Counted from the first letter of the stretch, positions 48,455 through 57,649 are shown. The stretch is 64,000 bases of DNA from Variovorax sp. YR216 (GCF_900107745.1 NZ_FNRO01000008.1:1-64000); one strand, 5' to 3'. Made by a program: numbers and translations. Notes: generated by a model not told the origin, from the letters alone.

Positions 48455-49645
48455 TTACGCGGCTCTTTTTTCGAGGATCTCGAACGCGGGGAGCTTCTTG
48501 CCTTCGAGCACTTCCAGGAAGGCACCGCCGCCGGTGGAGATGTAGCCGACCTTGTCCTCGATGCCGTACTTGGCGATCGCGGCCAGCGTGTCGCCGCCGC
48601 CGGCGATCGAGAAGGCCTTGCTCTCTGCGATCGCCCGGGCGATCACCTTCGTGCCGTTTGCAAATGCATCGAACTCGAACACGCCGACTGGACCGTTCCA
48701 CACGATCGTGCCGGCCTCACGCAGTTGGGCAGCCAGCAGTTCGGCGGTCTTCGGGCCGATGTCGAGGATCAGGTCGTCGTCGTCCACATCCTGAGCAGCC
48801 TTGATCGTCGCGGCGGCATCGGCCGCGAATGTCTTCGCCGTGACGACGTCGACCGGGATCGGCACACCGGCGCCGCGCGCGCGCATGGCTTCGATCACGG
48901 CCTTGGCTTCGTCGATCAGGTCGGGCTCGGCCAGCGACTTGCCGATCTTCAGGCCCGAAGCCAGCATGAAGGTGTTGGCGATGCCGCCCCCGACGACGAG
49001 CTGGTCGACCTTGTCGGCCAGGCTCTTGAGGATGGTGAGCTTCGTGCTGACCTTCGAGCCGGCAACGATCGCAGCCAGGGGGCGCTTCGGCTGGGCCAGT
49101 GCCTTGGTGATCGCATCGATCTCGGCCGCCAGCAGCGGACCCGCGCAGGCGATCTTCGCGAACTGGGCGATGCCGTAGGTGGTGGCCTCGGCGCGGTGCG
49201 CGGTGCCGAAGGCATCGTTGACATAGATGTCCGTCAGCGCGGCGAGCTTGCGCGAAAGCGCTTCGTCGTTCTTCTTCTCGCCCTTGTTCAGGCGGCAGTT
49301 CTCGAGCAGCACGACCTGCCCAGGCTGCACCTGGACGCCATCGACCCAGTTGGAAACCAGCGGCACTTCGCGGCCGAGCAACTCGCCGAGCCGCTTGGCG
49401 ACGGGTGCCAGCGAGTCCTCGGGCTTGAACTCGCCTTCGGTCGGGCGGCCCAGGTGCGACGTCACCATGACCGCCGCACCGGCATCGAGCGCCTGGCGGA
49501 TGCACGGCACCGAGGCGCGGATGCGCGTGTCCTCGGTGATGTTGCCCGCGTCGTCCTGCGGCACGTTGAGGTCGGCTCGGATGAACACGCGCTGGCCGGT
49601 GACTTTGCCTTGCGCACAGAGGTCGGTGAATCGAAGAACGTTCAT
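48455..49645 (-). CDS. pgk: Phosphoglycerate kinase
   Basis: This glycolytic kinase transfers phosphate from 1,3-bisphosphoglycerate to ADP. The 396-residue protein has RVFIRADLNVPQDDAGNITEDTRIRA, VMVTSHLGRPTEG, the hinge-region NDAFGTAHRAEAT, AIVAGSKVSTKL and the nucleotide-binding STGGGAFLEVLEGKKLPAF. It is the first gene of the pgk-pyk-DUF4345-fba run and is transcribed in the same direction as the LysR gene upstream. Confidence 0.97.
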   Translation of the reverse strand: MNVLRFTDLCAQGKVTGQRVFIRADLNVPQDDAGNITEDTRIRASVPCIRQALDAGAAVMVTSHLGRPTEGEFKPEDSLAPVAKRLGELLGREVPLVSNWVDGVQVQPGQVVLLENCRLNKGEKKNDEALSRKLAALTDIYVNDAFGTAHRAEATTYGIAQFAKIACAGPLLAAEIDAITKALAQPKRPLAAIVAGSKVSTKLTILKSLADKVDQLVVGGGIANTFMLASGLKIGKSLAEPDLIDEAKAVIEAMRARGAGVPIPVDVVTAKTFAADAAATIKAAQDVDDDDLILDIGPKTAELLAAQLREAGTIVWNGPVGVFEFDAFANGTKVIARAIAESKAFSIAGGGDTLAAIAKYGIEDKVGYISTGGGAFLEVLEGKKLPAFEILEKRAA

Positions 49646-49709
49646 GGGATGTCGGCGGAGTGAATGCGAATGAGGGCGCCCCGGCGGGCGGCAGCCGACA
49701 TTGTAGGTT

Positions 49710-50618
49710 TCAGCCTCCGAGGCCGGGCTTGCGCACGAAGCCCTCGAGCAGCTCGACGAAGCTCGCCGCCGCGGGCGAAAGCGATCGTTTCGAGGCGCCG
49801 TAGATGCAGACTTCGCGGTGGAAGTCCGGCTGGTCGAGCCGCACCATCTGCAGGCCGTGCGCCCGCACGAGCGAAGCCGAGTACGTCGGGCACACCGTCA
49901 GCCCCAGCCCCGAGGCGACCATGCCCAGCGCCGTCGTCATGTACGAGACCTCCTGCGTGGTCGGTCGCATCATGAATCCGCGCGCCTGCGCATCCAGTTC
50001 CGGCAGCACGCGCTGGCGGAAGTCGCGCGTCGGAGCGATGAAGGTATAGGGCTCCAGCTCATGCCAGCGCACCTTGCGCCGCCGCGCGAACGGATGGTCG
50101 GGCGGACAGATCAGCCAGTGACGGTCGCGGAAGAGCGTGCGCCGCTCGATCGCGCTGTCGACCGCCACGTCCTGCCCCACCGCCAGTTCGACCTCGCCGG
50201 AGAGCACGCCGCTGAGCAAGTGCTCCGGCAGCGTGTCGGCCAGCCGCACGTCGACGTCCGGATGCCGCTCGCGGTACGCGGCGATCACGCGCGGCATCAG
50301 CGTGCAGGCCATGAGCTGCGGCGCGGCCAGGCGCAGCACGCCCTTCTTCTTGTCACGCAGGTCGGTGACGCCGGCGACCGCGCCCGCCAGATCGGCCAGC
50401 AGACGCTGCACCGAAGGCTGGAACTCGCGGCCCGCCTCGGAGAGCTGCACGCGCCGCGTATGCCGGTCGAAGAGCAGCACGCCCATCTCGCGCTCGAGCT
50501 CGCGCACCAGCACGCTGAGTGCGGATTGCGTGAGATGCAGGCTCGACGCGGCGGCGGTGAAGCTGCCGGTCTCGGCGACGGCGGCGAAGGCGCGCAACTG
50601 GCGCAAGGTGAGATTCAT
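49710..50618 (-). CDS. LysR-family regulator of the second catabolic cluster
   Basis: The 302-residue protein has the LysR helix-turn-helix (about 3-62; LTLRQLRAFAAVAETGSFTAAASSLHLTQSALSVLVRELEREMGVLLFDR) and a full effector domain starting GVLRLAAPQLMACTLMPRVI. It is divergent from the VOC/monooxygenase cluster, 92 bases away, and that gap holds a 16-base dyad. It is the obvious regulator of that cluster; the inducer is probably an aromatic acid (inference). Confidence 0.92.
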   Translation of the reverse strand: MNLTLRQLRAFAAVAETGSFTAAASSLHLTQSALSVLVRELEREMGVLLFDRHTRRVQLSEAGREFQPSVQRLLADLAGAVAGVTDLRDKKKGVLRLAAPQLMACTLMPRVIAAYRERHPDVDVRLADTLPEHLLSGVLSGEVELAVGQDVAVDSAIERRTLFRDRHWLICPPDHPFARRRKVRWHELEPYTFIAPTRDFRQRVLPELDAQARGFMMRPTTQEVSYMTTALGMVASGLGLTVCPTYSASLVRAHGLQMVRLDQPDFHREVCIYGASKRSLSPAAASFVELLEGFVRKPGLGG

Positions 50619-50626
50619 GGCAATTC

Positions 50627-50642
50627 TTCATCAATCGATGAA
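50627..50642. promoter_or_regulatory. Candidate LysR operator TTCATC-N4-GATGAA
   Basis: Six-base inverted repeats flank AATC, giving TTCATCAATCGATGAA, nine bases from the LysR start in the divergent gap. A related half-site (GATTGAATC) follows at about 50651. The T-N11-A spacing rule of LysR sites can be met within the dyad. Confidence 0.5.
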
Positions 50643-50710
50643 TTTATTTCGATTGAATCATAAGAGGAAGCAAGGCCCAATCCACGCCGAGCCCCCTGCT
50701 GGAGACAACC

Positions 50711-51274
50711 ATGCCTGTCGAGACCTCGCCTCTCGCACCACCGCCCATGCCCGCCGCCGTGCCGGTTCGCGGCCTGCACCATTTCGCCTGGCGCTGCCGC
50801 GACAGCGAAGAGACCCGCCGCTTCTACGAAGACCTGCTGGGCCTGCCCCTCACGCACGTGATCAAGAGCGACCATGTGCCGAGCACCGGCGAATACTGCC
50901 CCTACGTGCACATCTTCTTCCAGATGCGCGACGGCTCGTACATCGCCTTCTTCGACCTCGGCGACGACGTCGCCGCGCTGCCTTCGCCCAACACGCCGGC
51001 GTGGGTCAACCACATCGCGCTGCGCGTCGATTCGGTCGAGGACCTGATGGCCGCGAAGTCGCGGCTCGAAGCCGCCGGCGTCGAGGTGCTGGGCCCGACG
51101 GACCACCACATCATCGAATCGATCTACTTCTTCGATCCGAACGGCATCCGGCTCGAGTTGACCACGCCGACGGTGCCGCAGTCCGAGATGGACGCCCACG
51201 CCCTCAAGGCCCGCGCGGCACTGGACGCATGGACCGAACGCAAGGCCGGGTTGCGAAAGGCGGCGCATGGCTGA
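50711..51274 (+). CDS. VOC-superfamily protein, possible extradiol-type ring-cleavage dioxygenase
   Basis: The 187-residue protein has two beta-alpha-beta-beta-beta modules. The expected metal triad is visible: His in GLHHFAWRC (about 22-24), His in WVNHIALRV and Glu in NGIRLELTT. The His-His-Glu triad fits type I extradiol dioxygenases and glyoxalases. As first gene of a cluster that also encodes a flavin hydroxylase and an alpha/beta hydrolase, a ring-cleavage role is plausible. A lyase or isomerase role is the main alternative. It overlaps the next gene by 8 bases. Confidence 0.78.
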   Translation: MPVETSPLAPPPMPAAVPVRGLHHFAWRCRDSEETRRFYEDLLGLPLTHVIKSDHVPSTGEYCPYVHIFFQMRDGSYIAFFDLGDDVAALPSPNTPAWVNHIALRVDSVEDLMAAKSRLEAAGVEVLGPTDHHIIESIYFFDPNGIRLELTTPTVPQSEMDAHALKARAALDAWTERKAGLRKAAHG

Positions 51275-52388
51275 TCTGCAACTCGCCGTCATCGACGTCA
51301 AGCCGGGCGCCGCGCTCGAAAGCCAGTCGGGCCTGCAGATGCTGCGCCCGCGCATCTACGGCGCGTATCGCGCGCCGGCCGGACCGAAGAAGCTCGCCGC
51401 GATCGTGATGCACCCGACGAGCAACTTCATGGGCCATTACCTGATCGGCCCGCTGGCCGAGCGCGGCATCTGCTGCATGGGGCTGAACTCACGCTACATG
51501 GGCAACGACACCGTGCTGCTGATGGAGCGCGCGATCCAGGACCTGGGCGCGGGCGTGAAGCACCTGCGCGCGATGGGCTACGAGAAGGTCGTGCTCATCG
51601 GCAACTCGGGCGGCGCGGCGCTCGCGAGCTTCTACCAGGCGCAGGCCGAGAAGCTCACGGCGCACCACTTCGCGGACGGCGATCCGACGCACCTGCATCC
51701 CGGCGATCTCCCGCCGGTGGACGGCATCGCGCTGTGCGCCGCGCACCTCGGGCGCACGCGGCTGATGCGCGACTGGATCGACCCTTCCGTGACCGACGAG
51801 CACGATCCGCTCTCGGTCGATCCCGAACTCGACATGTACGACGCGCGCCATCGCGTGCCGTACGACGCCGACTTCCTCGCGCGCTTCAGCGCAGCGCAGA
51901 AGGCGCGACTGGACCGCATCGAGCACTGGGCGCTGGAGCGGCTTCGCCAGCTTCGCAGCACGCCGGGCGCACCGCGCGACCAGGCCTTCATCGTCTACCG
52001 CACGCATGCGGATCCGCGCTGCGTGGATCTCTCGCTCGACCCGAACGACCGGGCGCCGGGCAGCGTCTGGGGCGATGCACGGCAAGTGAATTACTCATGC
52101 AACGCGATGGGCCGCACCACCTCGCTCACCGCCTTTCTCTCGCAATGGTCATCGCGTTCGCAGGCCGATGGCCCGACGAACCTTGCACGCACCACCTGCC
52201 CCAAGCTGCTGTTGACCTACACCGCCGACCAGTCCACCTTCCCGAGCACGCGCGACGCATGGATGGCGGCCGGCGGCGATCGCATCCGCAATGTCGACAT
52301 CGTCGGCGGCAACCACTACCTGGCGGGCCAGCCGGAACTGGTTCCGAAAGCTGCCGACGCGATCGCCGAATGGGCGCACGCCCTGTGA
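51267..52388 (+). CDS. Alpha/beta-hydrolase family protein of the second catabolic cluster
   Basis: The 373-residue protein has a serine hydrolase core: IVMHPTSNFMGHYLIGPLA (oxyanion region), nucleophile elbow G-N-S-G-G with Ser114 in VVLIGNSGGAALASF, and a late His in GGNHYLAGQPE. There is a long helical insert between about residues 165 and 260. No signal peptide, so cytosolic. Starting inside the VOC gene (8-base overlap) implies translational coupling. Hydrolysis of the ring-cleavage product of that VOC enzyme is a reasonable hypothesis, but the family is not one I can name precisely. Confidence 0.75.
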   Translation: MADLQLAVIDVKPGAALESQSGLQMLRPRIYGAYRAPAGPKKLAAIVMHPTSNFMGHYLIGPLAERGICCMGLNSRYMGNDTVLLMERAIQDLGAGVKHLRAMGYEKVVLIGNSGGAALASFYQAQAEKLTAHHFADGDPTHLHPGDLPPVDGIALCAAHLGRTRLMRDWIDPSVTDEHDPLSVDPELDMYDARHRVPYDADFLARFSAAQKARLDRIEHWALERLRQLRSTPGAPRDQAFIVYRTHADPRCVDLSLDPNDRAPGSVWGDARQVNYSCNAMGRTTSLTAFLSQWSSRSQADGPTNLARTTCPKLLLTYTADQSTFPSTRDAWMAAGGDRIRNVDIVGGNHYLAGQPELVPKAADAIAEWAHAL

Positions 52389-52405
52389 ACCCACAGCATT
52401 CCCCA

Positions 52406-54046
52406 ATGGAAACCTTCACCTTCGCTCCCCCCTATGAATTGCCGAGCTGGCCGTTCGTGCCGCCACCGGAACTGCAAAGCACGTCGGTCGTGCGCCATCC
52501 GATCGTGATCGTCGGCGCCGGCCCCGCCGGGCTCACGCTCGCCTGCGACCTCGCGCGCCGCGGCGTGCGCGCGGTGCTGCTCGACGAGGACGACACGGTC
52601 GGCGTGCGCGGCGCTTCGTCGCGCGGCATCTGCTATGCGCAGAAGAGCCTGGAGATCTTCGCGCGGCTCGGCATCTACGAGCGCATCGCGGACAAAGGCA
52701 TCACCTGGGCGTTCGGCCGTACCTTCTCAGATGACACCGAGGTCTACAACTTCAACCTGAAGACCGACAGCGTCTCTGTGCAGCCGCCCTTCATCAACCT
52801 GCAGCAGTTCTACATCGAGTGGTTCCTGGTCGATCGCATCAACGAACTCGGCCTGACCGACCTGCGCTGGAAGAACCATGTCACGCAGGTCACGCCGCTC
52901 GCCGACGGCGTACGCCTCACGGTGGAAACGCCGGCGGGCAGCTACACCATCGAGGCCGACCACCTCATCGACGCCACCGGTGCCAACAGCCCGATCCGCA
53001 CGCAGCTCGGTATCGAGGCGCATCCGTCGCGCAGCACCGACCGCTGGTGCATCACCGACGTGCGCTTCAAGAAGCCGCTGCCGGTGGAGCGCTGGACCTG
53101 GGTGGACGCGCCCTTCAACGACGGCCGCGCGGTGTGGCAACACCTGATGGGCGACGGCGTCTGGCGCATCGACTACCAGATGCCCGAGGACTGCGACACC
53201 GCCTACATCAGCAAGCCTGAAGTGGCCGGCGCGCGGCTGCGCGAACAGCTCGGCCCCGGCGTCGAATTCGAGTTCGTCTGGATCGGTCCCTACGGCTACC
53301 GCGACCATCTGCTCGACAACTTCCGCCACGGGCGCATCCTGTTCATCGGCGATTCGGCGCACGTCGTGAGCCCCTTCGGCGCGCGCGGCGGCAACAGCGG
53401 CATCCAGGATGCAGCGAATCTCGGATGGAAGCTCGCGCTCGTCACCCGAGGGCTTGCGGACGATGCGCTGCTCGACACCTACGACGCCGAGCGCCGCCCC
53501 GCCGCGGTGGAGAACCTGCGCGTCACCAGCCGTTCCGCGCGCTTCCTCGCGCCACGCTCGCCGGCCGAGCACACGATGCGCCGTGCGGTGGTCGCGCTCG
53601 CGCAGCGCTACCCGTTCGCTCGCGCGCTGGTCAACACCGGCCGCATGTCGGTCGCCAACGACTATCCTGCTGCGAGCCATCTGCCGACCGGCGCGAAGAC
53701 AGTTCAGAACCTCTCGCTGCAATGGCAGGGCGGAACGCCGACCACGATCGCACAACTGCTCGCGGAAGGCACGCAATGCCTCGGCCTCTGGTTCGCGCCG
53801 ACGCGCGCGCAGGCCGATGCGATCGCGGACATCGATGCCTCGTTGCCGCTGCGGCTCGTGGCGGTCGGCGGCGACAGCGGCCTGCCCACCCTGCAGCCCC
53901 ACGACGTGCTGGCCCGGCATCTCGGCGGTGCAACAGCCGGCAGTCTTTGCATCGTGCGGCCGGACGCCTATCGCGGCGCCTTGCTGCACGACCCGTCGCC
54001 CGCATCGATCGCCACCGCGCTGCGCACCGCGCTGGCGCAACGCTGA
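52406..54046 (+). CDS. FAD-dependent aromatic monooxygenase, copy 2
   Basis: The 546-residue flavoprotein is a paralogue of the one at 23887. It has GAGPAG (37-42), the GD motif in GRILFIGDSAHVVSPFGARGGNSGIQDAANLGWKL and a similar C-terminal thioredoxin-like domain. The segment that usually carries the DG fingerprint reads DATGANSPIR, so the Asp is replaced. ATG 52406 aligns best with its paralogue; a GTG at 52385 overlapping the previous stop is an alternative. It should hydroxylate an aromatic acid with NAD(P)H and O2. It is followed by the DUF2783 gene after 12 bases. Confidence 0.85.
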   Translation: METFTFAPPYELPSWPFVPPPELQSTSVVRHPIVIVGAGPAGLTLACDLARRGVRAVLLDEDDTVGVRGASSRGICYAQKSLEIFARLGIYERIADKGITWAFGRTFSDDTEVYNFNLKTDSVSVQPPFINLQQFYIEWFLVDRINELGLTDLRWKNHVTQVTPLADGVRLTVETPAGSYTIEADHLIDATGANSPIRTQLGIEAHPSRSTDRWCITDVRFKKPLPVERWTWVDAPFNDGRAVWQHLMGDGVWRIDYQMPEDCDTAYISKPEVAGARLREQLGPGVEFEFVWIGPYGYRDHLLDNFRHGRILFIGDSAHVVSPFGARGGNSGIQDAANLGWKLALVTRGLADDALLDTYDAERRPAAVENLRVTSRSARFLAPRSPAEHTMRRAVVALAQRYPFARALVNTGRMSVANDYPAASHLPTGAKTVQNLSLQWQGGTPTTIAQLLAEGTQCLGLWFAPTRAQADAIADIDASLPLRLVAVGGDSGLPTLQPHDVLARHLGGATAGSLCIVRPDAYRGALLHDPSPASIATALRTALAQR

Positions 54047-54058
54047 CCCCGGAGAACC

Positions 54059-54250
54059 ATGATCACCGAGCCCCACATCCCCGACCCCGACGGCTTCTAC
54101 GCGGCCTGGATCGCCGCGCACGAGGGCCTCACCGAAGCCCAGAGCGCCGACTACAACGCCCGCCTGGTACTGCTGCTGGCCAACCAGTGCGGCGACCAGG
54201 CCGTGCTGCTGGACTGCATCGCCGCCGCCCGCGAAGGCGGCACGCCCTGA
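54059..54250 (+). CDS. DUF2783 small protein, copy 2 (probable coupling protein)
   Basis: This 63-residue protein is a clear paralogue of the one at 23691: PDPDGFYAAWIAAHEGLTEAQSADYNARLVLLLANQCGD against PDDFYEALIEAHQGLSTEES..YNARLVLVLANHIGS. GGAGA lies just before the ATG. It sits directly after the FAD monooxygenase, as copy 1 does, which suggests the two proteins form a two-component hydroxylase. No metal or cofactor motif is visible. Confidence 0.78.
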   Translation: MITEPHIPDPDGFYAAWIAAHEGLTEAQSADYNARLVLLLANQCGDQAVLLDCIAAAREGGTP

Positions 54251-54276
54251 GCCACCGACAACCACCGCTACCCCAC

Positions 54277-55236
54277 ATGAACACAACCGTCTCCTTCGCT
54301 TCTGCCGCCGACACCCGAGAGCAGAAGCCGCAGGTGCGCGAACTCGCGCCCAACGTCTACGGCTACATCAGCGACTTCGATCCCAACTGCGGCTTCATCG
54401 TCGGCGACGAGCACGTGGTGCTGATCGACACCCGGCCCACGCCGCGCATGGCGCGCGACTTCCTGGCCGACATCCGCAAGGTCACCGACAAGCCGATCAA
54501 GTTCATCGTGCTCACCCACTACCACGCGGTGCGCGTGATGGGCGCGAGCGCCTTCGGCGAAGTCGAGGCGATCATCGCGAGCAAGGGCACGCTCGACTGG
54601 GTGCGCGAGCGCGGCCAGGCCGATTTCGATTCGGAAGTCGGTCGCTTTCCGCGCCTCTTCGCGGGCGTCGAGGAAATCCCCGGCCTCACCGAGCCGACGA
54701 TGAGCTTCGAGCGCGAGATGAGCCTCTGGCTGGGCCAGCGGGAAGTGCGCCTGATGTGCCTCGGCCGCGGCCACTCGGGCGGCGACACGGTTGCATGGCT
54801 GCCGGATTGCGGCGTGCTCTTCTCTGGCGACGTGGTCGAGAACCGCTGCGGCGTGTATGCCGGCGATGCCTACATCCAGGACTGGGCCGGCACGCTCGAT
54901 GCCGTCGCGGCGCTCAAGGCGCGCGTGCTGGTGCCCGGTCGCGGCGCGGTGGTGCGGGGCGAAGGCGCCTGCGCAGAAGCCGTCGAGCTCACCAAGGCCT
55001 TCCTCTCGACCCTGCTCGACAGCGTGCGCGCCGGCATTGCCGCCGGCGACAGCCTGCGCGGCTGCTTCGAGCGCGCCGAGCAGGCGATGAAACCGCGCTT
55101 CGGCGACTGGCCGGTCTTCCAGCATGTGCTGCCCTTCGACGTGTCGCGCGCCTATGACGAACTGCGCGGCATCGAGCACCCGGTCATCTGGACCGCCGAG
55201 CGCGACCGCGAGCTCTGGCAGGTGCTTCGAGGCTGA
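54277..55236 (+). CDS. MBL-fold hydrolase with degenerate metal motif, copy 2
   Basis: The 319-residue protein is a paralogue of the one at 25556, identical in length. It has the same LTHYHAVRVMGASA motif (His81, His83, then Val85 and Arg86 in place of Asp and His), then GRGHSGGDTVAWLP, FSGDVVE, YAGDAYIQDW, LVPGRGA and the C-terminal HVLPFDVSRAYDE and IWTAERD. The conservation of these segments between two diverged copies argues for a real active site with one metal or a different chemistry. The reaction is unknown; a lactonase-like step after ring hydroxylation is inference. Confidence 0.82.
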   Translation: MNTTVSFASAADTREQKPQVRELAPNVYGYISDFDPNCGFIVGDEHVVLIDTRPTPRMARDFLADIRKVTDKPIKFIVLTHYHAVRVMGASAFGEVEAIIASKGTLDWVRERGQADFDSEVGRFPRLFAGVEEIPGLTEPTMSFEREMSLWLGQREVRLMCLGRGHSGGDTVAWLPDCGVLFSGDVVENRCGVYAGDAYIQDWAGTLDAVAALKARVLVPGRGAVVRGEGACAEAVELTKAFLSTLLDSVRAGIAAGDSLRGCFERAEQAMKPRFGDWPVFQHVLPFDVSRAYDELRGIEHPVIWTAERDRELWQVLRG

Positions 55237-55274
55237 TCCGCCCCTATCTTTCAAAAAAAACGGAGACAAACCGA

Positions 55275-56246
55275 ATGCGACGACTTCTCAAGCTGCTGGC
55301 CGCCAGCCTCGCGATCACCCTGGCGAGCCACGCGCCGGCCCAGTCCACGTATCCCACGCAACCCGTGCGCTGGATCGTCCCCTACGTCGCAGGCGGCGGC
55401 ACCGACAACCTGGCCCGTGCACTCGCCGAGGCGATGCAGCCGTCGCTCGGCCAGCCGATCGTGATCGACAACCGCCCCGGTGCATCGACCAACATCGGCG
55501 TGCAGGTGATGATGCAGGCCAAGCCCGACGGCTACACGATCATGCAGGCCGAGAACGCCGCGCTGCTCTTCAACGAGCACATGTTCGCGAAGCTGCCGTA
55601 CAAGCCCGCGACCGACTTCACCTACATCGGCGCCATCGGCCGCTTCCCGGTCGCGCTGGTGGTGCATCCGGACTTTCCGGCGAAGACGGTCGCGGAGTTC
55701 GTGAGCTACGTGAAGGCGCATCCGCAGAAGGTGAGCTACGCATCGCCCGGCAACGGCTCGCCGCACCACATGGCGATGGAGCTCTTCAAACAGAAGGCCG
55801 GCATCGACATCCAGCACGTGCCGTACAAGGGTGCCGCGCCGGCGATGACCGACGTGATGGGCGGGCAGGTGCCGGCCATGATGCTGGACCTCGCCTCCGG
55901 CCTGCAGGTGATCAAGTCCGGCAAGGTCCGGGTGCTGGCCATCGCGCTGCCGCAGCGCGCCGCCGCCTTGCCCGACGTGCCGACCTTCACCGAACTCGGC
56001 TTCAAGGACGTCAACGCCTACGCCTTCCACGGCCTGATCGGCCCGGCCGGCATGTCCAAGGAAGTGGTGGCGCGCCTGAACAGCGAGCTGAACAAGGCGA
56101 TGCAGGCGCCGAAGGTGGTCAAGCTCTTCGCCGAGTTCGGCTTCGAGGCCCTGCCCGGAACGCCGGAAGACTTCTACAAGCTCGCGCGAGGCGAGAACGA
56201 ACGCTGGGGCCGGATCATCAAGACGGCCGGCGTGCAACTCGACTAG
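55275..56246 (+). CDS. Bug-family (TctC-type) periplasmic binding protein of the second cluster
   Basis: The 323-residue protein has a signal peptide ending HAPAQS and the Bug signatures YPTQPVRWIVPYVAGGGTDNLAR, LGQPIVIDNRPGASTNIGVQ and YKPATDFTYIG. A GGAGA site precedes the ATG and it follows the MBL gene by 38 bases, so it is in the same operon. It probably captures the substrate of the cluster. No TctA/TctB membrane genes are adjacent. Confidence 0.9.
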   Translation: MRRLLKLLAASLAITLASHAPAQSTYPTQPVRWIVPYVAGGGTDNLARALAEAMQPSLGQPIVIDNRPGASTNIGVQVMMQAKPDGYTIMQAENAALLFNEHMFAKLPYKPATDFTYIGAIGRFPVALVVHPDFPAKTVAEFVSYVKAHPQKVSYASPGNGSPHHMAMELFKQKAGIDIQHVPYKGAAPAMTDVMGGQVPAMMLDLASGLQVIKSGKVRVLAIALPQRAAALPDVPTFTELGFKDVNAYAFHGLIGPAGMSKEVVARLNSELNKAMQAPKVVKLFAEFGFEALPGTPEDFYKLARGENERWGRIIKTAGVQLD

Positions 56247-56310
56247 CGGTGCGGCGATGGCGAAGTGATCTCGTGCATGATCGCTTCGCCCCTCTATCGA
56301 AGACGCCGAC

Positions 56311-57645
56311 ATGCACGTGAAACGACATCTGCTGCCCACGCTGGCGCTTTCGCTCTGCCTTGCACAGGCCCACGCCGCGAATGCGTCCCAGTCCGCACAG
56401 TGCCCCGCACCTGTTCCCGATTCGACCCGCTGCTACACCGGCGAGGACGGCGCCGGCGCCTTCTACGTGATCGCGATCCCGAAGGACTGGAACCGCGTGC
56501 TCGTGATGCACGCCCACGGCGGCCCCGAGACCGGACCGCCGAAGCTGGAGCGCAGCGAGGAAGACCTCAAGCGCTGGGCCGTGACCGTGCGCGCAGGCTA
56601 CGCATGGGCCGCGTCCACCTACCGGCGCGGCGGCTACGGCGTGACGATGGCGGCGGAGGACACCGAGCGGCTGCGTCAGATCTTCGTGAGCCACTTCGGC
56701 ACGCCGCGCCGCACGCTGCTACACGGGCAGAGCTACGGCGGCGGCGTGGCTTCGAGGGCCGCGGAGCTGTATGCACCGCCCGGCGCGAAGAGTCCTTACG
56801 ACGGCCTGGTGCTGACCAGCGGCGTGCTCGGCGGCGGCAACAACGCCTACGACTTCCGGCTCGACCTGCGTGTGGTCTACCAGTACGTGTGCCACAACCA
56901 CCCGCGGCCCGACGAGCCGCAGTACCCACTCTGGATGGGTCTGCCGAAGGATTCGAAGCTCACGCGCGCGGGACTTGCCGAACGGATCAAGGAGTGCACC
57001 GGCGTCGGCCTGCCCGCGGCGCAACGCACGCCAGAGCAGGCGGCGCGGCTCAAGACGATCCTTGCCGCCACGAAGATCGAGGAACGCTCGCTGGTCGGCC
57101 ATCTGTCGTGGGCGACCTGGCTGTTCCAGGATCTGGTGCAGTTGCGGCTGGAAGGTCGCAACCCCTTCGGCAACATCGGCGTGGTCTATCGCGGCTCGAA
57201 CGACGACGCGGCGCTGAATTCGGGCGTCGCCCGTTATGCGGCCGACCCGCAGGCGCAGGGCGAACTGGCGGCCGACAGCCTGCCCAGCGGCCGCACCTCG
57301 CTGCCGACGGTGACGCTGCATGCGATCGACGATCCCACGGCCTTCGTCGAACTGGAAGACCTTTACCGCCGCATCCGCGAATCCGCCGGCACCAGCGACA
57401 AGCTGGTGCAGACCTTCAGCGCCGAGCGCGAGCACAGCTACCTGAGCGATTCGGAATATCCGGCGCTCTTCACCTCGCTGCTCGATTGGATCGACAAGGG
57501 CGAGAAGCCCACGCCCGAGAGCATCGCGCTACTGTGCAAGGCCGTGATGCCGCGCTATCGCCCGGACGGGAAGAACGACTGCCACATCCAGCCGGGCTGG
57601 CATCCGGCTTCGCTGGAAAGCCGGGTCGCGCCGCGATCGCCCTGA
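56311..57645 (+). CDS. Secreted alpha/beta hydrolase
   Basis: The 444-residue protein has a signal peptide (LALSLCLAQAHAANA) and a serine hydrolase domain with MHAHGGPETGPP (oxyanion loop), nucleophile G-Q-S-Y-G with Ser141 and a late His in REHSYLSD. Five to six Cys suggest periplasmic disulfides. It follows the Bug gene by 64 bases on the same strand. It may release an aromatic acid from an ester outside the cytoplasm for uptake by the cluster (inference). Confidence 0.75.
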   Translation: MHVKRHLLPTLALSLCLAQAHAANASQSAQCPAPVPDSTRCYTGEDGAGAFYVIAIPKDWNRVLVMHAHGGPETGPPKLERSEEDLKRWAVTVRAGYAWAASTYRRGGYGVTMAAEDTERLRQIFVSHFGTPRRTLLHGQSYGGGVASRAAELYAPPGAKSPYDGLVLTSGVLGGGNNAYDFRLDLRVVYQYVCHNHPRPDEPQYPLWMGLPKDSKLTRAGLAERIKECTGVGLPAAQRTPEQAARLKTILAATKIEERSLVGHLSWATWLFQDLVQLRLEGRNPFGNIGVVYRGSNDDAALNSGVARYAADPQAQGELAADSLPSGRTSLPTVTLHAIDDPTAFVELEDLYRRIRESAGTSDKLVQTFSAEREHSYLSDSEYPALFTSLLDWIDKGEKPTPESIALLCKAVMPRYRPDGKNDCHIQPGWHPASLESRVAPRSP

Positions 57646-57649
57646 GCGC

